From: Belnapia mucosa | GTDB taxonomy: Bacteria > Pseudomonadota > Alphaproteobacteria > Acetobacterales > Acetobacteraceae | Assembly (NCBI RefSeq): GCF_016775475.1 | Contig: NZ_JAEUXJ010000005.1 | Span: 310,001-374,000, forward strand | Length of the DNA: 64,000 nt | Reading direction: 5' to 3' | Shown: one piece after another, positions 10,176-19,202 of the stretch | Layout of the letters: each line of letters opens with the position of its first letter | Numbering within the stretch: the stretch's first letter is position 1 | The notes under the pieces: generated by a model | What the model saw: the letters and a program-made list of their open reading frames with translations, nothing else | The model's database searches: none | Told to the model about the DNA's origin: nothing | Position numbers and translations under genes: made by a program

Positions 10176-10849
10176 GCCGGCAGGCAGAGCGCCGCGATCT
10201 CCGGCGCCACCTCGGCAGGCTGACGCAGCGAGGCTGGCTCCTCGCCCGGCATCGCCGTGGCGCGGAGCTGCGTCGCAACCGGGCCAGGATCGAACAGCCG
10301 CACCCGGAGCGGTGTGCTCTCGACCTCGGCCGCCCAGGCGCGGGCCAGATGCGCCTGCCCCGCCTTGCCGAAGCCATAGAGTCCCCAATAGGCGCGTGGC
10401 TCCTCCACCACGGAATCGGTCAGGATCACCGCCCGCCCGGCCGGCGCGGCGCGCAACGGCGGATCACAGGTGCGGATCAGGCGCCAGCAGGCGGTGAGGT
10501 TGACGGCGACACTCTGCTGCCAGTCGGCGGGCATGATATGGGCGACGGGCGTCAGCTTCGCCAGCAGCCCGGCGGCATGCACCAGGATGTCCAGCCGGCC
10601 GAAGCGATGGACGATGGAGGGGCCGAGCATGTCGATCTTCTCGGCATCCTTGGCGAGGTCGAGCGGGAAGAGCGTCGCCTGCCCGCCCTCGGCGCGGATG
10701 CTGTCGTCCAACTCCTCCAGCGCGCCCTGGGTGCGGGCGGTCAGCACGCAATGGGCGCCCATCCGGGCGAGTTCCAGCGCCACCGCCGCGCCGATGCCGC
10801 GGGACGCGCCGGTGACCAGCGCGACCGAACCCTCCAGCGGCCTGAACAT
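10172..10849 (-). CDS. Short-chain dehydrogenase/reductase
   Basis: NAD(P)-dependent oxidoreductase of unknown substrate, 225 residues. It has the cofactor motif TGASRGIG near the N-terminus, a catalytic Ser in ILTDSV and the catalytic pair in YGFGK (YxxxK). Its closest broad group is the YciK-like SDRs. It starts in TGATG, a 1-base overlap with the purF stop, and ends in GTGA with rlmJ, so it is locked into the purF run. The short C-terminus lacks an extended substrate loop. Confidence 0.88.
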   Translation of the reverse strand: MFRPLEGSVALVTGASRGIGAAVALELARMGAHCVLTARTQGALEELDDSIRAEGGQATLFPLDLAKDAEKIDMLGPSIVHRFGRLDILVHAAGLLAKLTPVAHIMPADWQQSVAVNLTACWRLIRTCDPPLRAAPAGRAVILTDSVVEEPRAYWGLYGFGKAGQAHLARAWAAEVESTPLRVRLFDPGPVATQLRATAMPGEEPASLRQPAEVAPEIAALCLPA

Positions 10850-12330
10850 CAGCCGACCTGCAGCAGGGAGAGCTGGCGGTCGCTGTTCGCCTGGGCGTCG
10901 CTCAGCGGGATCGCGTAGTCGCCGGTGAAGCAGGCGTCGCAATAGCTCGGGTTGGCGGCATCGCGGCCCGACTTGCCGAGCGCCCGGTAGAGCCCGTCGA
11001 GCGAGATATAGGCGAGGCTGTCGACGCCGATGATCTTCGCCATCTGCTCGAGGTCATGCGTCGCGGCCAGCAGCTTGCCGCGCTCCGGCGTGTCGATGCC
11101 GTAATAGCAGCTATGGGTCGTCGGCGGGGAGGAGATGCGCATATGCACCTCGCTCGCGCCGGCGGCGCGGACCATCTCGACGATTTTCTTGCTGGTGGTG
11201 CCGCGGACGATGCTGTCATCGACCAGGATGACACGCTTGCCCTCCAGCATCGGCCGGTTGGCGCTGTGCTTCAGCTTCACGCCGAGATGGCGGATCTGGT
11301 CGGTCGGCTCGATGAAGGTGCGGCCGACATAGTGGTTGCGGATGATGCCGAGCTCGAAGGGGATGCCGCTCTCGATCGCATAGCCCATGGCCGCCGGCAC
11401 GCCGCTGTCGGGCACCGGGACCACCACATCCGCCGCCACGCCGCTCTCCCGCGCCAGCTCGGCGCCGATGCGCTTGCGGGTCTCGTAGACCGGCGTGCCC
11501 TCGACCACCGAATCCGGCCGGGCGAAGTAGATGTATTCGAAGATGCAGAAGCGGTCCTGCTGCTTGCCGAAGGGCTTGATGCTGTGCACGCCCTTGTCGT
11601 CGATGATGATGATCTCGCCGGCATCGATGTCGCGGACGAATTCCGCGCCGACGATGTCGAGGGCGCAGGTCTCGCTGCACAGCACCCAGGAGGTCGGCAC
11701 GCCATCGGTGCCGCCCATGCGGCCGAGCACCAGCGGGCGGACCCCAAAGACGTCCCGCGCGCCGATCAGCGCACCGTCATGCAGCGCGACCAGGCTGTAG
11801 GCGCCCTGGACCTGGCGCAGCGCATCGATCAGCCGGTCCACCACGGTGGAATAGAGGCTGATGGCGATGAGGTGGATGAAGACCTCGCTGTCCGTCGTGC
11901 TCTGGAACAGGCAGCCGCGGTTCACCAGGCTCCGGCGCAGCGCCATGGCATTGGTGAGGTTGCCGTTATGCGCGACGGCGAAGCCGCCAAAGGCGAAATC
12001 GGCATAGAGCGGCTGGACGTTGCGCAACGCCGTCTCGCCGGTGGTGGCGTAGCGGTTGTGGCCGAGCGCAGCGCGGCCGCGGAGGGATGCCATGATCTTG
12101 GCATCCGAGAAGGTGTCGCCGACCAGGCCGCGCCCGCGATGGGCATGGAAGATGCCGCCATCATCCAGGCTGACGATGCCCGCGGCCTCCTGGCCCCGGT
12201 GCTGCAAGGCATGCAGGCCGAGCGCGGTGAGGGCCGCCGCGTCGTTGGTGTTCCAGATACCGAAGACGCCGCATTCCTCGTGGAATTTGTCGTCATCCTC
12301 GGCGGCGGGCCGCATGGACGGGTCGGTCAT
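10849..12330 (-). CDS. purF: Amidophosphoribosyltransferase PurF
   Basis: First committed enzyme of purine synthesis: transfers glutamine amide nitrogen to PRPP. The N-terminal Ntn glutaminase has its nucleophile at C20 in EECGVFGIW, which implies a 19-residue propeptide. The PRPP site is VILVDDSIVRGTT. Cysteines in SYCDACFTG near the C-terminus mark the Bacillus-type enzyme with an iron-sulfur cluster. The ATG at 12330 has GAGGA 7 bases upstream, while the frame stays open further. cvpA lies 10 bases before it, the classic cvpA-purF pair. Confidence 0.96.
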   Translation of the reverse strand: MTDPSMRPAAEDDDKFHEECGVFGIWNTNDAAALTALGLHALQHRGQEAAGIVSLDDGGIFHAHRGRGLVGDTFSDAKIMASLRGRAALGHNRYATTGETALRNVQPLYADFAFGGFAVAHNGNLTNAMALRRSLVNRGCLFQSTTDSEVFIHLIAISLYSTVVDRLIDALRQVQGAYSLVALHDGALIGARDVFGVRPLVLGRMGGTDGVPTSWVLCSETCALDIVGAEFVRDIDAGEIIIIDDKGVHSIKPFGKQQDRFCIFEYIYFARPDSVVEGTPVYETRKRIGAELARESGVAADVVVPVPDSGVPAAMGYAIESGIPFELGIIRNHYVGRTFIEPTDQIRHLGVKLKHSANRPMLEGKRVILVDDSIVRGTTSKKIVEMVRAAGASEVHMRISSPPTTHSCYYGIDTPERGKLLAATHDLEQMAKIIGVDSLAYISLDGLYRALGKSGRDAANPSYCDACFTGDYAIPLSDAQANSDRQLSLLQVG

Positions 12331-12340
12331 CGATGGGTCC

Positions 12341-12901
12341 TCAGGTCCTGTTGCGGGCAGGCGGCCGCTCGAAATCATCCTGCGTCGGCCCCGGGCGGGC
12401 GGGCGGGGCGGCCACGCGGGGGCGATACTCGGTCGGCAATTGGGCCACCAGCCATTGCGCGCCTTCGATCACCAGGGGCAGCGACCGGGCATCGCGCACG
12501 GGTTCCGGCCAACGTTCCGTTGCGGGCAGGACCATGCCGCCCAGGATATAGGCAAGGACAACCAGAAACGCACCCCGGGCGAGGCCGAAAACCAGCCCCA
12601 GCGCCCGGTCGGTGCCGCCGAGGACGGAATTCTGCACCAGCCGCGCGATGGTGCCGATGATCAGCTTCAGCACGATGAGGACGACCACGAAGACGCCGCC
12701 GGCGGCCAGGGCATCGGCCAGCCAGGGCGGTTCCACCGTGCCATGCAGCAGGGGTGCGACCGCCGGGCGCAGCATCAGGGCCAGGGCGGCGGCGCCGATC
12801 CAGGCCCCCACCCCCAGCACCTCCTGCACCAGTCCGCGCAGGAAAGCGAGCAGCGCCGAGAGGGCGAGCACCGCCAGGACCACAGCATCGACCCAGGTCA
12901 T
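12341..12901 (-). CDS. cvpA: CvpA family membrane protein
   Basis: Inner-membrane protein of 186 residues with four hydrophobic segments in the first 130 residues (starting MTWVDAVVLAVLALS) and a Pro/Arg-rich cytoplasmic tail. The family is needed for colicin V production in E. coli and usually precedes purF. The molecular role is still unclear. The 59 bases between it and the radA stop are the only gap in this run large enough for a promoter. Confidence 0.88.
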   Translation of the reverse strand: MTWVDAVVLAVLALSALLAFLRGLVQEVLGVGAWIGAAALALMLRPAVAPLLHGTVEPPWLADALAAGGVFVVVLIVLKLIIGTIARLVQNSVLGGTDRALGLVFGLARGAFLVVLAYILGGMVLPATERWPEPVRDARSLPLVIEGAQWLVAQLPTEYRPRVAAPPARPGPTQDDFERPPARNRT

Positions 12902-12960
12902 CGTGGCGGGGGGTATAGCGGCGGGGTCGGGGGGTGTCCACGCACCGTCACGGGACAGCC

Positions 12961-14397
12961 TTATTCCGCTGTGGCTGTTGCCTTAGCGCCTGTCTTCGCC
13001 GCCTCCTTCCGCACCGTCCGGCCGGCGAAGGGGGCGACGAGATCCGCCAGATGCCCGATCTCCGTGAGGCGCAGCCCTTCCAGCGCGCTCGGGGTGCGGC
13101 CGCCGCGGGCGACTCGGCGGGGGAGGACCGAGGCGGCGAAGCCGAGCTTCTGCGCCTCCCGCAGCCGGGCCTCGGCCTGGGAGACCTGCCGCACCTCGCC
13201 GGAGAGACCGACCTCCCCGAAATAGACCGTCTCCGGGTCGGTCGGCCGGTCGGTCGCGGCGGAGACCAGGGCGGCAGCGACGGCGAGATCGGCGGCCGGT
13301 TCGGCGATGCGCAGGCCCCCGGCGATGTTCAGATAGACGTCGTTCATGCCGAGGGTGAGGCCGCAGCGCGCCTCCAGCACCGCCATCAGCATCGCCAGCC
13401 GCCCGGAATCCCAGCCCACCACCTGGCGCCGCGGGCTGCCGCCAGCCGAGGGGGCGAGCAGCGCCTGCACCTCGACCAGCACCGGCCGCGTCCCCTCGAT
13501 CCCGGCGAAGACCGCCGAGCCGGAGACATTGCCCCGCCGCTCGGCGAGGAACAGGGCGGAGGGGTTCGGCACCTCGACCAGGCCGCGCTCGGTCATCTCG
13601 AAGACGCCGATCTCGTCGGTCGCGCCGAAGCGGTTCTTCACCGCCCGCAGGATGCGGAATTGGTGGCCGCGATCGCCTTCGAAATAGAGCGTGGCATCAA
13701 CCATGTGCTCCAGCACCCGGGGGCCGGCCAGCGTCCCTTCCTTGGTCACATGCCCGACCAGGACCAGAGCGAAGCCCCGGGTCTTGGCGAGGCGGATCAG
13801 CTCGGCGGCGCAGGCGCGGACCTGGGCGACGGTGCCGGGGGCGGAATCCAGCGCATCGAGCCAGAGGGTCTGGATCGAGTCGATGACGACCAGCGCCGCT
13901 TCCTGCTCCTGCTCCAGGCTGGCGACGATGTCGCGCAGCGCAGTCGCGGCGGCGAGCGCCAGCGGCGCCTTCTCGAGCCCGAGGCGCAGCGCGCGCAGGC
14001 GGACCTGCTCGACCGCCTCCTCACCGCTCACATAGAGCGCGCGGTGGCCGGAGGCGGCGATGCGGGCGGCGGCCTGGAGGAGGATGGTCGATTTGCCGAT
14101 GCCTGGATCACCGCCCACCAGCACGGCGGAGGCCGGAACGATGCCGCCGCCCAGCACCCGGTCGAGCTCCGGCAGGCCGGTCGGGATGCGCGGCGGCGGG
14201 GCGGAGGAGCCTTGGAGGCCGACGAATTCCACCCGCCGCCCGCCGGCCACCTTCGCGGCCGGGCCAGGGCCACGAGTCGCGGCGGGCGCTTCCTCCTGCA
14301 AGGTGTTCCACTCGCCGCAGGCATCGCAGCGGCCCGCCCATTTCGGATAGACGGCGCCGCAGGACTGGCAAACGTAACGGGCGCGGTCCTTGGCCAA
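12961..14397 (-). CDS. radA: DNA repair ATPase RadA (Sms)
   Basis: RecA-like helicase/ATPase for branch migration of recombination intermediates. It has an N-terminal zinc finger with two CxxC pairs (VCQSCGAVYPKWAGRCDACG), Walker A GDPGIGKST at about 100, the RadA-specific KNRFG motif, and a C-terminal Lon-protease-like domain from about residue 300. The start chosen is a TTG at 14397 giving LAKDRARYVCQ. Homologues start MAKxx at this point, and upstream residues look non-coding. The predicted size of 478 residues is slightly above average. Confidence 0.93.
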   Translation of the reverse strand: MAKDRARYVCQSCGAVYPKWAGRCDACGEWNTLQEEAPAATRGPGPAAKVAGGRRVEFVGLQGSSAPPPRIPTGLPELDRVLGGGIVPASAVLVGGDPGIGKSTILLQAAARIAASGHRALYVSGEEAVEQVRLRALRLGLEKAPLALAAATALRDIVASLEQEQEAALVVIDSIQTLWLDALDSAPGTVAQVRACAAELIRLAKTRGFALVLVGHVTKEGTLAGPRVLEHMVDATLYFEGDRGHQFRILRAVKNRFGATDEIGVFEMTERGLVEVPNPSALFLAERRGNVSGSAVFAGIEGTRPVLVEVQALLAPSAGGSPRRQVVGWDSGRLAMLMAVLEARCGLTLGMNDVYLNIAGGLRIAEPAADLAVAAALVSAATDRPTDPETVYFGEVGLSGEVRQVSQAEARLREAQKLGFAASVLPRRVARGGRTPSALEGLRLTEIGHLADLVAPFAGRTVRKEAAKTGAKATATAE

Positions 14398-14491
14398 GCA
14401 AACCCCCAATCGGCACGAAACAGGAACATGGGCTGGACCGCGCCCCGGCGCAAGCCTGGACCGCGGCCCGGGCCCGGCGCAGGCTGCGGGC

Positions 14492-15061
14492 ATGACCAGC
14501 ATCGCCCCCTTCCCCATCACCGTCTGCGGCATCGAGGAGCTGGGCGGCCATTGCGCCACCGGCGTCAGCCATGTGCTCTCGATCCTCGATCCCGGGCATC
14601 CCGAGCCCGAGGCCTTCGGCAGCTATGGCGAGCATGCCCGGCTGGAGCTGCGCTTCCACGACATCATCGAGCCCGAGGCGGAGCGGCTGGCGCCCGGGCC
14701 CGAGCATGCCGCCGCCATCCTGGAATTCGGCCGCGGCCTCACGGCGGAACAAGGCGCCCGGCTGCTGGTGCATTGCCATGTCGGCATCTCCCGCTCCACC
14801 GCCGCCATGGCGCTGATCCTGGCCCAGGCCCGGCCGGAGGCGAGCGCGGAGGCGGTGCTGCAGGGCATCCTGGCGATCCGGGAAAAGACCTGGCCCAATC
14901 TCCGCCTGCTGGAGCTGGGCGATGCCATGCTCGGCCGTGGCGGGACGCTGCCGCGGGCGGCGGCGGCGATCTATCGCCACCAGCTCGGCATCCGCCCGCA
15001 TCTGGTCGAGGTGATGCGGAAGGCCGGACGGGGGCGGGAGGTCGATGCGGCGGAAGCCTAG
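14492..15061 (+). CDS. Protein tyrosine phosphatase family protein
   Basis: Cytoplasmic cysteine phosphatase of 189 residues with the P-loop signature HCHVGISRS (CX5R) at about 109-117. The general fold is that of dual-specificity phosphatases. No signal peptide. The substrate is unknown. It is divergent from radA (94 bases apart), and its stop codon shares the bases CTAG with the stop of the convergent binding-protein gene. The ATG at 14492 precedes the conserved PITVCGIEEL. The frame is open earlier but overlaps radA. Confidence 0.75.
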   Translation: MTSIAPFPITVCGIEELGGHCATGVSHVLSILDPGHPEPEAFGSYGEHARLELRFHDIIEPEAERLAPGPEHAAAILEFGRGLTAEQGARLLVHCHVGISRSTAAMALILAQARPEASAEAVLQGILAIREKTWPNLRLLELGDAMLGRGGTLPRAAAAIYRHQLGIRPHLVEVMRKAGRGREVDAAEA

Positions 15062-16635
15062 GCCGAGCGCAGCCCCCAGAAGACCGGCAGCCCCTGCACC
15101 CGCCCGGTCAGCGACCGCTTGATGGCGGTATTGGCGCGATAGGCGCCGAGGGGCAGGAACAGCACCTCCTCCAGCGCCACCTGCTGCATCTCGGTGGCGA
15201 TGCGGGCCTCGGCGGCGGCGTCGGGGGCCTGGAACCACTCCTCGCGCAGCGCCTCCAGCCGCTGCGAGCTGGGCCAGCCATTGGCGCCGGCGAGGCCATT
15301 GCCGCGCAGCACGAGATGCGCGCCGGGATCGGTGAATTCCAGCCCGGGGAAGAAGGTGCAGTAGGCCGACCAGCCGCCGCGCTCCAGCGGTTCCCGGCTG
15401 TTCGTCCGCTGCATCAGCGTGCCCCAGTCCATGGCGGCGAATTCCACCGCCATGCCGAGCCGGCGGAACAGGTCGGCGCCCACCTGGGCCAGCGCCGCCT
15501 GGGCCGGGACATCCATTGCCGCCAGCAGCCGCACCGGCTGGCCGGCATAGCCCGCCTCGGCCAGCAGCCGCTTCGCCAGCCCCAGGTCGCGCGGCCCGAG
15601 CAGCGCATCGAGCCCGCTGCGGGAGGCGAAGGGCGTGCCGGGCGTATAGACGCCGAAATCGGCGGCGTAGCGGCTGGGCTCCGGCCCCACCAGCGCGGCC
15701 ATGAACTCCGCCTGGTCGAGCGCCGGCAGCAGGGCCCGGCGGATCCGCACATCCGAGAGCGGCGCGTTCAGGTGGTTGATGCGCATCAGGGCCGGGCGCG
15801 GCAGCGGCTCCAGCGGTTCCACGGTGACGCCGCGGGCGCGCGCCAGCAAGGGTTCCAGCTCGGCCGGCGGCGCCTCGAACCAATCCATGGCGCCGGATTG
15901 CAGCGCCGCCGCGGCGGTCGCCGAATCCGGGATCACATGCCACTCGACGCGGTCGAGGAAGACCTGCTTCGGCCCGGCGATCAGGCTCGGCGTGCCGGTC
16001 TCGACCGGCCGATACCCCTCGAAGCGCTCATAGGCCATGAAGCTGCCGGGGTTGAACTCACCGGGTTTGAAGCGGAAGGGGCCGGAGCCGACCACCTCGC
16101 GGAATTGCTGGAAGGGATCGGTCCGCGCCAGCCGCTCCGGCATGATGAAGGGGATCGGCACCGAGGCCTGGCCGAGCCCGCGGATCAGCTGCGGAAAGCG
16201 CCGCTTCAGCCGGAAGCGCAGCCGGCGATCGTCGAGCGCGACCAGCTCCTCCGTCACCTCCGCCAGCTTCTGCCCGACCGAGGCGCGGCGCATCCAGCGG
16301 CGCAGGCTGGCGACGGCATCCGCGGCGCGCACCGGCTCGCCATCATGGAAGGTCAGCCCCTCCCGCAGGGTGATGGTGCAGATCCGGTCCTCGTCCTCGA
16401 ACAGGTGGCCGGCGGCCATCTGCGGCTGCGGCCGGTAGTGGTCATCGACGCCGTAGAGCGTGTCGAAGACCATGAAGCCGTGGTTCCGCACCACCGCCGC
16501 CGGCGTCCAGATCGGGTCGAGGCTGATGAGGTTGCTGTGCGGGATGAATTTCAGCACCCGCGCCGGCTGGGCACGAACGGCGGGCGCGGCGAGGCTGGCG
16601 GCCAGGGCGAGGGCGGTGCGGCGATGCAGCGTCAT
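15058..16635 (-). CDS. ABC transporter substrate-binding protein, peptide/opine type (SBP family 5)
   Basis: Periplasmic binding protein of 525 residues for di/oligopeptides or similar solutes. The signal peptide has twin arginines (MTLHRRTALALAASLAAPAVRAQ). Typical family segments are SLDPIWTPA, LREGLTFHDGEPVRAADAV and VGSGPFRF. It follows the creatininase-family gene by 5 bases in a GntR-led transcript. No permease or ATPase gene accompanies it, so it must use transporter parts encoded elsewhere or be an orphan. Confidence 0.88.
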   Translation of the reverse strand: MTLHRRTALALAASLAAPAVRAQPARVLKFIPHSNLISLDPIWTPAAVVRNHGFMVFDTLYGVDDHYRPQPQMAAGHLFEDEDRICTITLREGLTFHDGEPVRAADAVASLRRWMRRASVGQKLAEVTEELVALDDRRLRFRLKRRFPQLIRGLGQASVPIPFIMPERLARTDPFQQFREVVGSGPFRFKPGEFNPGSFMAYERFEGYRPVETGTPSLIAGPKQVFLDRVEWHVIPDSATAAAALQSGAMDWFEAPPAELEPLLARARGVTVEPLEPLPRPALMRINHLNAPLSDVRIRRALLPALDQAEFMAALVGPEPSRYAADFGVYTPGTPFASRSGLDALLGPRDLGLAKRLLAEAGYAGQPVRLLAAMDVPAQAALAQVGADLFRRLGMAVEFAAMDWGTLMQRTNSREPLERGGWSAYCTFFPGLEFTDPGAHLVLRGNGLAGANGWPSSQRLEALREEWFQAPDAAAEARIATEMQQVALEEVLFLPLGAYRANTAIKRSLTGRVQGLPVFWGLRSA

Positions 16636-16640
16636 GGCGC

Positions 16641-17474
16641 TCAGCCCCCCGCGATCCGGGCCGCGATGGCATCGGCCATCGCCACCGCCTGCGCCTCGAG
16701 GCTGCGGCGTCCCAGTTCCGGATCGGCCGCCGCCGGGTCGCCAAGATAGCCATGCGGCGTCTTCCGCCGCGCATGCTCCAGCCCGCGCCGCCATTCCGCC
16801 AGATCCTCCGGCCCGAAATTGGTCGGGACGAGGGAGGGCAGCACGGCATCGCGCACCAGCGCCGGATGGGTGGCGAGCATGGCGGAGGTCTCCCATTCGC
16901 CGGCATGCACATCGAGGAAGGGACGCGACGGGCCGCTCGGCGCCGGCTCGAAGGGCGTCACCAGCGGGTCATCCGCCGCGAGGCCCAGGCGCCCCACCAG
17001 CCGCGTCTCGGCGAGGAAGCTGGCCCGGATCAGCCGGCCGGCGCTGCCGCGGCGCACGCCTTCGTAGATGGTGCGGTTGTGCTCGGCATCGCCATGGCCG
17101 GTGACGCAGAACAGATGGCGGAACCCGTCATCGGAGAGGCTGGCGATGACATCCTCCATCAGCGCCGCCATCACCTCCGGCCGCACCCGCGGCGAGGCGG
17201 GGAAGGCGCCGGAGACATGGTTCACCCCCCAGTAATAGGCCGGCACGATGACCGCGCCGATGCCGCGCTCGGCCAGCAGTGCGCGGGTGCGGCGCAGCTT
17301 GGCGGCGGGCAGGTAGATATCGGTCCCGGTCGGCAGATGCGGCCCATGCTGCTCGATGACGCCGAAGGCCCAGAGCGCGACGGCGCCGGACCGCGCCGCC
17401 GCCTCGACCTCGGCATAGGTCATCTCCGCCATGGTGCCGGCGAGGATGGAGGTCCCGGGATCGCGCTCGGTCAT
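16641..17474 (-). CDS. Creatininase-family amidohydrolase
   Basis: Metal-dependent amidase fold (creatininase/MftE/FAPy deformylase family), 277 residues. The metal site shows in EQHGPHLPTGTD near residues 42-53 and in TGHGDAEHN. The family opens cyclic amides such as creatinine or acts in other ring hydrolyses. The natural substrate here is unknown. Its start overlaps the GntR stop in ATGA, so it is co-translated with that regulator and is probably its main target. The frame extends upstream, but the ATG at 17474 is at the coupling point. Confidence 0.85.
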   Translation of the reverse strand: MTERDPGTSILAGTMAEMTYAEVEAAARSGAVALWAFGVIEQHGPHLPTGTDIYLPAAKLRRTRALLAERGIGAVIVPAYYWGVNHVSGAFPASPRVRPEVMAALMEDVIASLSDDGFRHLFCVTGHGDAEHNRTIYEGVRRGSAGRLIRASFLAETRLVGRLGLAADDPLVTPFEPAPSGPSRPFLDVHAGEWETSAMLATHPALVRDAVLPSLVPTNFGPEDLAEWRRGLEHARRKTPHGYLGDPAAADPELGRRSLEAQAVAMADAIAARIAGG

Positions 17475-18235
17475 GCTCTGTCTCCTGTGCCGATGGAGGT
17501 GGGCGATGCCGCCCGGAGCAGGGCGAGCGTCGCCTCCGCCCCCTGCATGATGTGGTCGCCGAGCAGGCCGGTGGCCCGCGCCGCGTCGCGGCCGATGGCC
17601 GCCGCCATGATCGCCTCGTGCTGGGCGCGGATCGCCGGGTTGATCGCCGGGTAGCGGACGAAGGCGCGGCGGTAGCGCTCCGACTGGTCGTAGAGGATGT
17701 CGCAGAAATGCTGCAGCCAGGGGGAGCCGCAGGCGGCCTCGAGCGCGCGGTGGAAGTCGCGGTTGCGGCGCTCCCACTCATCGGCCGCGTCGTCGGACAT
17801 GGCCTCCAGCCGCTCCTCGAAGCGGGAGAGGCGGTGGAAGCTGGCGATCACCTCCGCTTCCCAATCCTCGTCGCCGCGCGCGATGGAGAGCGCCAGCGCC
17901 TCGGTCGAAAGCCGGCGGCGGAGGCCGGCGATGTCCAGCAGCTCGGCCTCCGAGAGGGGGGAGACGGCGAAGCCGCGCTGGCCTTCGCCATGCACCAGCC
18001 CTTCCGTCGCCAGCCGCGACAGCGCCTCGCGGATCGGGCTGCGGCCGAGCCCGTAGCGGACCTCCAGCAGGTCGGGCTGCAACCGCTCCCCGGCGCCCAG
18101 CCGGCCGGCGACGATATCGGCGCGGATGCGCAGCAGGGCCTCATCCGCCAGGGTCCGCGGCGGGTTGGACCGCAACAGGCGGCTGGAGGGCCCCCAATCC
18201 GGCGGTGCCACGGGTGGGCTCCGCTTGCTGTTCAT
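17471..18235 (-). CDS. GntR-family regulator, FadR/FCD subfamily
   Basis: Transcription factor of 254 residues: winged helix at about 28-95 (LQPDLLEVRYGLGRSPIREALSRL contains the recognition helix) and an all-helical FCD ligand domain at about 105-235 with its metal-binding histidines (FHRALE, HEAI). Such proteins usually repress catabolic genes and release DNA on binding a carboxylate. It heads the creatininase/binding-protein transcript and faces the metallo-beta-lactamase operon, so it probably controls both. The ligand is unknown. Confidence 0.9.
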   Translation of the reverse strand: MNSKRSPPVAPPDWGPSSRLLRSNPPRTLADEALLRIRADIVAGRLGAGERLQPDLLEVRYGLGRSPIREALSRLATEGLVHGEGQRGFAVSPLSEAELLDIAGLRRRLSTEALALSIARGDEDWEAEVIASFHRLSRFEERLEAMSDDAADEWERRNRDFHRALEAACGSPWLQHFCDILYDQSERYRRAFVRYPAINPAIRAQHEAIMAAAIGRDAARATGLLGDHIMQGAEATLALLRAASPTSIGTGDRA

Positions 18236-18267
18236 GCAAAATCGGTCCTTGTATGGACGGAGGGAAG

Positions 18268-18277
18268 ATTTATAAAT
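18268..18277. promoter_or_regulatory. AT-rich palindrome in divergent GntR promoter region
   Basis: ATTTATAAAT is a perfect 10-bp palindrome in the 100-base divergent region between the GntR gene and the hydrolase operon. This is the place where a GntR operator would control both directions. It also stands out as an AT island. The assignment is by position only. Confidence 0.35.
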
Positions 18278-18335
18278 TTCGTCACCCTGCACAAGCTCAT
18301 TCGTGCAGGCGATCCTTCGGGAGCGGGCGGGGCGC

Positions 18336-19202
18336 ATGGCCGGGATCGGCGACCACTCCATCTGGAGCTTCTGCTTCGCCAAGGGCGTGCTGCCCTGCGA
18401 CTTCATCCGCGGCTCGCCAATCGCCAGCAATACCGGCACGCATGAGATCCCGATGATCTATTCGGCGATCCGCCCGGCCGGCACCGATCGCCTCTTCCTG
18501 GTCGATACCGGCTTCGCCGGTGGCGATTCCATGACCGGGCGGCGCTTCGCCGATGTGGAGACGCCGGAGGAGGTGCTGGGCAAGGTCGGGCTGGCGCCGG
18601 CGCAGGTGGACACCATCCTGCTGACGCATCTGCATTTCGACCATGCCGGTAATATCGACGCCTTCCCAGGGGCCGAAATCATCGTCCAGCGATCGGAATA
18701 CGAAGGTTGGCAAAGGGCGCTCGCCGAGCTTGAGGACAATGCGGCCGGCAAGCAGTCCTGGGTGCTGTCCTCGCTGAACCTCGACGACATCGCCCGCATG
18801 GAACGCGCCGTCGCCGCCGGCCGGGTGCGTTTCGTCGAGGGCGATGTCGAAGTCTTCCCCGGCATCACCCTCCGGCTGGAGCCGGAGAGCCATAGCTTCG
18901 GCTCGCAATGGGTGGAGGTGGCGACGCCGGACGGGCCCTTCGTCCTGGCCGGCGACGTGCTCGCCTCCTATGCCAATATCGAACGCATGTGGCCGCCGGG
19001 CTACCACCAGGGCAATGGCTGGCGGCTGCTGCAGGGCTATCGCCGGCTGCGGGCGCTGGTGGGGGAGGAGCTGCACCGGATCGTCCCCGGCCATGACATG
19101 GAGGTGTTCCGCCGCGTCCCGAGCCGGGTCATCGGCCGCAACCCGGTGGCGGAGCTGCATCTGGCGCGCGGCGACCGGTCCTTCCTGGGGAGCGAGGCAT
19201 GA
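18336..19202 (+). CDS. Metallo-beta-lactamase-fold hydrolase (lactonase-like)
   Basis: Zinc hydrolase of 288 residues with the HLHFDH metal motif at about 99-104, and further ligands in ESHSFGSQ, AGDVL and VPGHD. It resembles N-acyl-homoserine lactonases and other lactone hydrolases of the AttM/AiiA type. No signal peptide. The ATG at 18336 is preferred; a GTG at 18303 has no ribosome-binding site. It overlaps the next gene by ATGA. In this cluster it could hydrolyse a lactone or ester intermediate of ring degradation, or a signal molecule. The choice is open. Confidence 0.82.
   Translation: MAGIGDHSIWSFCFAKGVLPCDFIRGSPIASNTGTHEIPMIYSAIRPAGTDRLFLVDTGFAGGDSMTGRRFADVETPEEVLGKVGLAPAQVDTILLTHLHFDHAGNIDAFPGAEIIVQRSEYEGWQRALAELEDNAAGKQSWVLSSLNLDDIARMERAVAAGRVRFVEGDVEVFPGITLRLEPESHSFGSQWVEVATPDGPFVLAGDVLASYANIERMWPPGYHQGNGWRLLQGYRRLRALVGEELHRIVPGHDMEVFRRVPSRVIGRNPVAELHLARGDRSFLGSEA

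Noticed and set aside
12934..16749. Open frame of 1271 codons on the + strand opposite radA and the binding-protein gene
   Set aside because: Same artefact: low-complexity composition and antisense to genes with clear catalytic motifs. The phosphatase gene is in a different frame inside it.
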